Shown in pieces: positions 7,006 through 8,794 of a stretch of 8,794 bases of DNA; within the stretch, counting starts at the first letter, position 1, and each line of letters opens with the position of its first letter. The notes beneath the pieces were generated by a model. That model was given only the letters and a program-made list of their open reading frames with translations. It searched no databases and was not told the DNA's origin. Made by a program: the position numbers and the translations under genes. The DNA is from Campylobacterales bacterium (lineage in GTDB: Bacteria > Campylobacterota > Campylobacteria > Campylobacterales > QNZT01). Location of the stretch: contig JALULO010000179.1 in the NCBI GenBank assembly GCA_027056215.1, positions 1-8,794 of the forward strand, written 5' to 3'.

Positions 7006-7389
7006 TCAATCAGCCAGAAAAACAGATTTTGCCTCGTGTGTATTTAAAAACTTATGGGCTCTGCCGAGTTGTTCATCAGACAAAGGTATCCAGGATTTAC
7101 CCAGTCGTACAGTGCCGTAATGTTTACCGATGTAATAGTTGGTAATATCCCCCAGATAAGCCCCCGCAAGAACATCTCTTGTATAGTGTCTATTTGAGTG
7201 TACGCGACTATATCCCGTATATGCTGCTGGGATATAAGGCAAGATAGCATACTTTAACCCATATCTTTTATGTATGAAACTCGCCCCTGAAAATGCACTA
7301 GATGTATGACCTGATGGGAAGGAATCCTTGTTATTACTATCAGGTCTTTTTTCCCTTATTGTGTATTTTAAAAAATTTGTGAAAAGAGT
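7006..7389 (-). pseudogene. PAP2-family phosphatase, 5'-truncated
   Basis: The minus-strand frame carries 127 codons with all three PAP2 (type 2 phosphatidic acid phosphatase) motifs. These are KYTIREKRP (K-x6-RP), FPSGHTSSAF (PSGH) and SRVHSNRHYTRD (SR-x5-H-x3-D), followed by VLAGAYLG. Such proteins are membrane enzymes that remove phosphate from lipids such as phosphatidic acid or undecaprenyl pyrophosphate. The N-terminal part, normally with several membrane helices, is missing: an in-frame TAA at 7390-7392 closes the frame, and no ATG, GTG or TTG lies between it and the first motif. A shorter reading from TTG 7242 would lose motifs 1 and 2. The C-terminal 40 residues (from about GKHYGTVRLG) are unremarkable. 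The active site is complete but the gene cannot be translated from a normal start, so it is called a remnant. Confidence 0.85.
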
Positions 7390-7396
7390 TTATAGT

Positions 7397-7450
7397 ATGA
7401 AAATGAAAAAGATAGTGTTTAGTGCCTGCCTAGTAGTGGTATTAACTCAA
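7397..7450 (+). pseudogene. Possible 5' remnant of a secreted-protein gene (signal peptide only)
   Basis: The frame from ATG 7397 reads MKMKKIVFSACLVVVLT, with a basic n-region and a hydrophobic core like a signal peptide. AAGAG at 7384-7388, eight bases upstream, could serve as Shine-Dalgarno. After about 17 codons the frame runs into the antisense of the small ORF and the fic gene and no longer looks like a protein, so only the start of a gene seems to survive. The same DNA might instead be decayed upstream PAP2 sequence read backwards. Confidence 0.35.
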
Positions 7451-7461
7451 AATAGCCCTCA

Positions 7462-7575
7462 TCATGTAAACGATGGAAGCCTCTTGCTTTTTAAATCTTT
7501 TTCAAGTTGTTTTAATATCACTATAAGTTCCGTCTTTTTATCTTCTACGGTAATGGTATATTCATTAAATTTCAT
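7462..7575 (-). CDS. 37-residue protein of unknown function, overlapping the end of fic
   Basis: The frame starts at ATG 7575-7573 inside the last codons of fic (11-base overlap) and encodes MKFNEYTITVEDKKTEL and so on, ending KRLPSFT. A good Shine-Dalgarno (GGGAG, seven bases upstream) lies within the fic coding region, which supports real, coupled translation. The sequence suggests a short beta strand followed by one charged amphipathic helix. I do not recognise a family. It sits at the edge of the scrambled region, so it may be the N-terminal stub of a longer protein whose 3' part was lost near 7460. The alternative is a genuine small partner of Fic. Confidence 0.5.
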   Translation of the reverse strand: MKFNEYTITVEDKKTELIVILKQLEKDLKSKRLPSFT

Positions 7576-8347
7576 CTACTATCTCCCAATTTACCGAACT
7601 TTTTATAGTTACTAAAATCACCTCAAGCATAAATTCAATAAAAGGCGTACTCTCTCCCATGCTTCCTGAGTCTTCTAAAGCTTGATAGTATCTATCTTGA
7701 TTATCTCTTATAATGCTCTCTGTAGGAATAGCAACAAAAACCTTTCGCCACTGATGTAAAATCACCGATTGCCAAAGTCGCCCAATCCTGCCATTACCAT
7801 CAGAAAAGGGGTGAATAAACTCAAACTCATAGTGAAATAAGCAAGATTTTATAAGTATATGTTCATCAGAATTTTTTAACCAGTCAAATAAATCTCGCAT
7901 CAATTGTGGAACAACACCATAAGGAGGAGCAACATGACTAACTCCATCGCTACTACCTACGCCTACATTGACACTTCTAAAACTACCTGCTGTTTTTAAA
8001 ATATCATTCATCAATATTTTATGTGCTTTGAGTAAATCATCAAGATTGTCATATCTGTAGTTTTCAAATGCTTTATAGGCTTCTATAGCACCCTCAACTT
8101 CAAGTACCTCTTGGTAAGTTCCTAAAACTCTTTTCCCATCTAAAATAGCAGTAATTTTCTCTTCACCTAAAAAATTACCCTCTATCTCCAAAGTACCTAC
8201 CAAAGTTTTAATACGGTTTTTTTTACGAAGCTGTGGGGTGATGATTTTATCTGCTTTGTACTCTAGCTTAGTTAGCTCTTCCCCTATTTGGGTTGCGAGT
8301 GATAACATTTTAGAAGTAATGCTATAGGGTGGTTTATAACTACTCAT
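7565..8347 (-). CDS. fic: Class II Fic-domain protein adenylyltransferase
   Basis: A 260-residue Fic enzyme, which transfers AMP (or another nucleotide group) to hydroxyl side chains of target proteins. Numbering from ATG 8347, the catalytic motif HPFSDGNGRIGR lies at residues 179-190 with the essential His179. An inhibitory motif TLEIEG (S/T-x3-E-G/N) lies at 52-57, N-terminal to the Fic core. That places it in class II, where an internal helix blocks ATP binding. The flap region (HVAPPYGVVPQL) is also present, and all key residues look intact. The start is ATG 8347 rather than TTG 8350, because AAGAGG at 8356-8361 is eight bases from the ATG. It shares one base with the stop of a 49-codon ORF (TGATG), and another small ORF overlaps its 3' end, so translation is probably coupled. 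The target protein cannot be predicted. Confidence 0.93.
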   Translation of the reverse strand: MSSYKPPYSITSKMLSLATQIGEELTKLEYKADKIITPQLRKKNRIKTLVGTLEIEGNFLGEEKITAILDGKRVLGTYQEVLEVEGAIEAYKAFENYRYDNLDDLLKAHKILMNDILKTAGSFRSVNVGVGSSDGVSHVAPPYGVVPQLMRDLFDWLKNSDEHILIKSCLFHYEFEFIHPFSDGNGRIGRLWQSVILHQWRKVFVAIPTESIIRDNQDRYYQALEDSGSMGESTPFIEFMLEVILVTIKSSVNWEIVDEI

Positions 8348-8496
8348 CAAATCAACCTCTTAAACTCTTCTATCTGAGCATTAAAGATTGACTGAGACAA
8401 TCTATCAATAGAGTTAGCACTATTTTGAAGTGTCAATAAATGAGCATAATATTTTGAGTGGTATTGCGTGAAGTTGATAATCTCGCTCCTAAACAT
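8347..8496 (-). CDS. 49-residue ORF resembling the N-terminus of SNF2-type helicases, probably a remnant
   Basis: The frame from ATG 8496-8494 encodes MFRSEIINFTQYHSKYYAHL through SIDRLSQSIFNAQIEEFKRL. The pattern KYYAHxLT, then SIDRLSxSxxNAQ, resembles the first 40 or so residues of large SNF2-related helicases, which continue with VDLNPHQ and a Walker A. Here that continuation is replaced by EEFKRLI and a stop. This suggests an internal deletion joining the helicase start to its end, or a junction with other sequence. The stop codon shares an A with the fic start (TGATG), and the fic Shine-Dalgarno lies in its last codons, so it still sets translation of fic. No clear Shine-Dalgarno precedes its own ATG. 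The helicase resemblance is from memory of the family. It could instead be a real small antitoxin-like partner of Fic. Confidence 0.5.
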   Translation of the reverse strand: MFRSEIINFTQYHSKYYAHLLTLQNSANSIDRLSQSIFNAQIEEFKRLI

Positions 8497-8511
8497 TTAA
8501 TGTTTTACATT
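8491..8511. promoter_or_regulatory. Overlapping inverted repeats at the start of the fic gene set
   Basis: AAACATT-T-AATGTTT (8491-8505) is a perfect palindrome with 7-base arms. It shares an arm with AATGT-TTT-ACATT (8499-8511). The start codon of the 49-codon ORF (8494-8496) lies within it. It could be an operator, or on the transcript a weak hairpin hiding the start codon. A TAAAAT hexamer at about 8510-8515 on the minus strand could act as a -10 box. Confidence 0.35.
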
Positions 8512-8558
8512 TTAGCGAAATATGGATTATTGGTTAATTACCTATTATTAGAGGTCCC

Positions 8559-8794
8559 CTAAAGACGATTACGCTCACCAATAAAAAGATAGATCATAAA
8601 CACCACACTCATGCCTAGCAATGAAAAGAGTATAGCACTCTGAGCATCATACTGTTTCCAAATGACCCCTGTTACTAATGCGCCTAACGCTCCAAATAGT
8701 GCTACGCCACCATAGAGTACGCCGTAAACTGTACCTTTGTTGTGTGCATGGTCTGAGATGTAGGCTCGTAGGGCGTTGAGACTTCCTACGATGA
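8559..8794 (-). CDS. MFS-type transporter, C-terminal 77 residues (5' end outside window)
   Basis: The minus-strand frame is open from the window edge and ends in GERNRL and a TAG at 8559-8561. It contains two hydrophobic spans: VYGVLYGGVALFGALGALV followed by TGVIW, and SAILFSLLGMSVVFMIYLFI. A short polar loop (KQYDAQ) separates them. Before them comes a loop of the type seen between MFS helices 10 and 11 (LRAYISDHAHNKGTVYG). The glycine-rich helix and the final hairpin fit helices 11 and 12 of a 12-helix major facilitator transporter in the inner membrane. The substrate cannot be inferred. The gene is on the same strand as fic but separated by about 62 bases, and it is more G+C-rich and intact-looking, so it may mark the resident chromosome beyond the accessory region. 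Confidence 0.7.
   Translation of the reverse strand, partial: IVGSLNALRAYISDHAHNKGTVYGVLYGGVALFGALGALVTGVIWKQYDAQSAILFSLLGMSVVFMIYLFIGERNRL

Noticed and set aside
6981..7009. Minus-strand TTGACA (7009-7004) as a -35 box for vapB
   Set aside because: At 17-base spacing the -10 would be CATCAT on the start codon itself, placing transcription start inside the gene.
6929..7120. Plus-strand 63-codon frame
   Set aside because: It is antisense to the vapB start and the PAP2 end, with no ribosome site or domain pattern.
7044..7250. Minus-strand 68-codon frame starting with an ATG
   Set aside because: It is out of phase with the PAP2 frame, which carries clear SR-x5-H-x3-D and PSGH motifs over the same bases.

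Overview
The window is AT-rich bacterial DNA with tightly packed genes. Base composition, codon use and the protein flavour suggest a Campylobacterota (epsilonproteobacterial) chromosome of the Sulfurovum/Sulfurimonas kind. That placement is an inference from style, not from a marker gene.

Left half (1-5966, + strand): a compact defence operon with gaps or overlaps of only a few bases. It holds the 3' end of an AAA_13-type ABC ATPase (RloC/PrrC-like, with a possible anticodon-nuclease triad), a type III restriction-modification methyltransferase (mod), its partner helicase-nuclease (res), and a fourth gene for an HNH endonuclease with a winged-helix-like N-terminus. Mod and Res together make the type III enzyme. 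The ATPase and the HNH protein look like accessory effectors. The HNH gene is visibly richer in G+C than the three genes before it.

Middle (5967-7460): an intergenic stretch with several ordered palindromes, then a graveyard of gene fragments. An intact ParE/RelE-type antitoxin gene is followed by its toxin gene, which lacks a normal start codon and has lost its 3' end. Facing it on the minus strand is a VapBC module with an intact ribbon-helix-helix antitoxin but a PIN toxin cut to 33 residues. Both toxins are broken at the same point near 6662, so one deletion or recombination appears to have fused two toxin-antitoxin modules tail to tail. Beyond them lie a 5'-truncated PAP2 phosphatase that keeps all three active-site motifs, and what looks like the first codons of a secreted protein on the + strand.

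Right part (7462-8496, minus strand): a three-gene overlapping set. In transcription order it is a 49-codon ORF resembling the extreme N-terminus of SNF2-type helicases, a class II Fic adenylyltransferase, and a 37-codon ORF of unknown function.

Right edge (8559-8794, minus strand): the C-terminal 77 residues of a probable MFS transporter, which runs off the window.

Overall this is an accessory defence and toxin-antitoxin island with an active-looking restriction operon on one side and heavily recombined remnants on the other.
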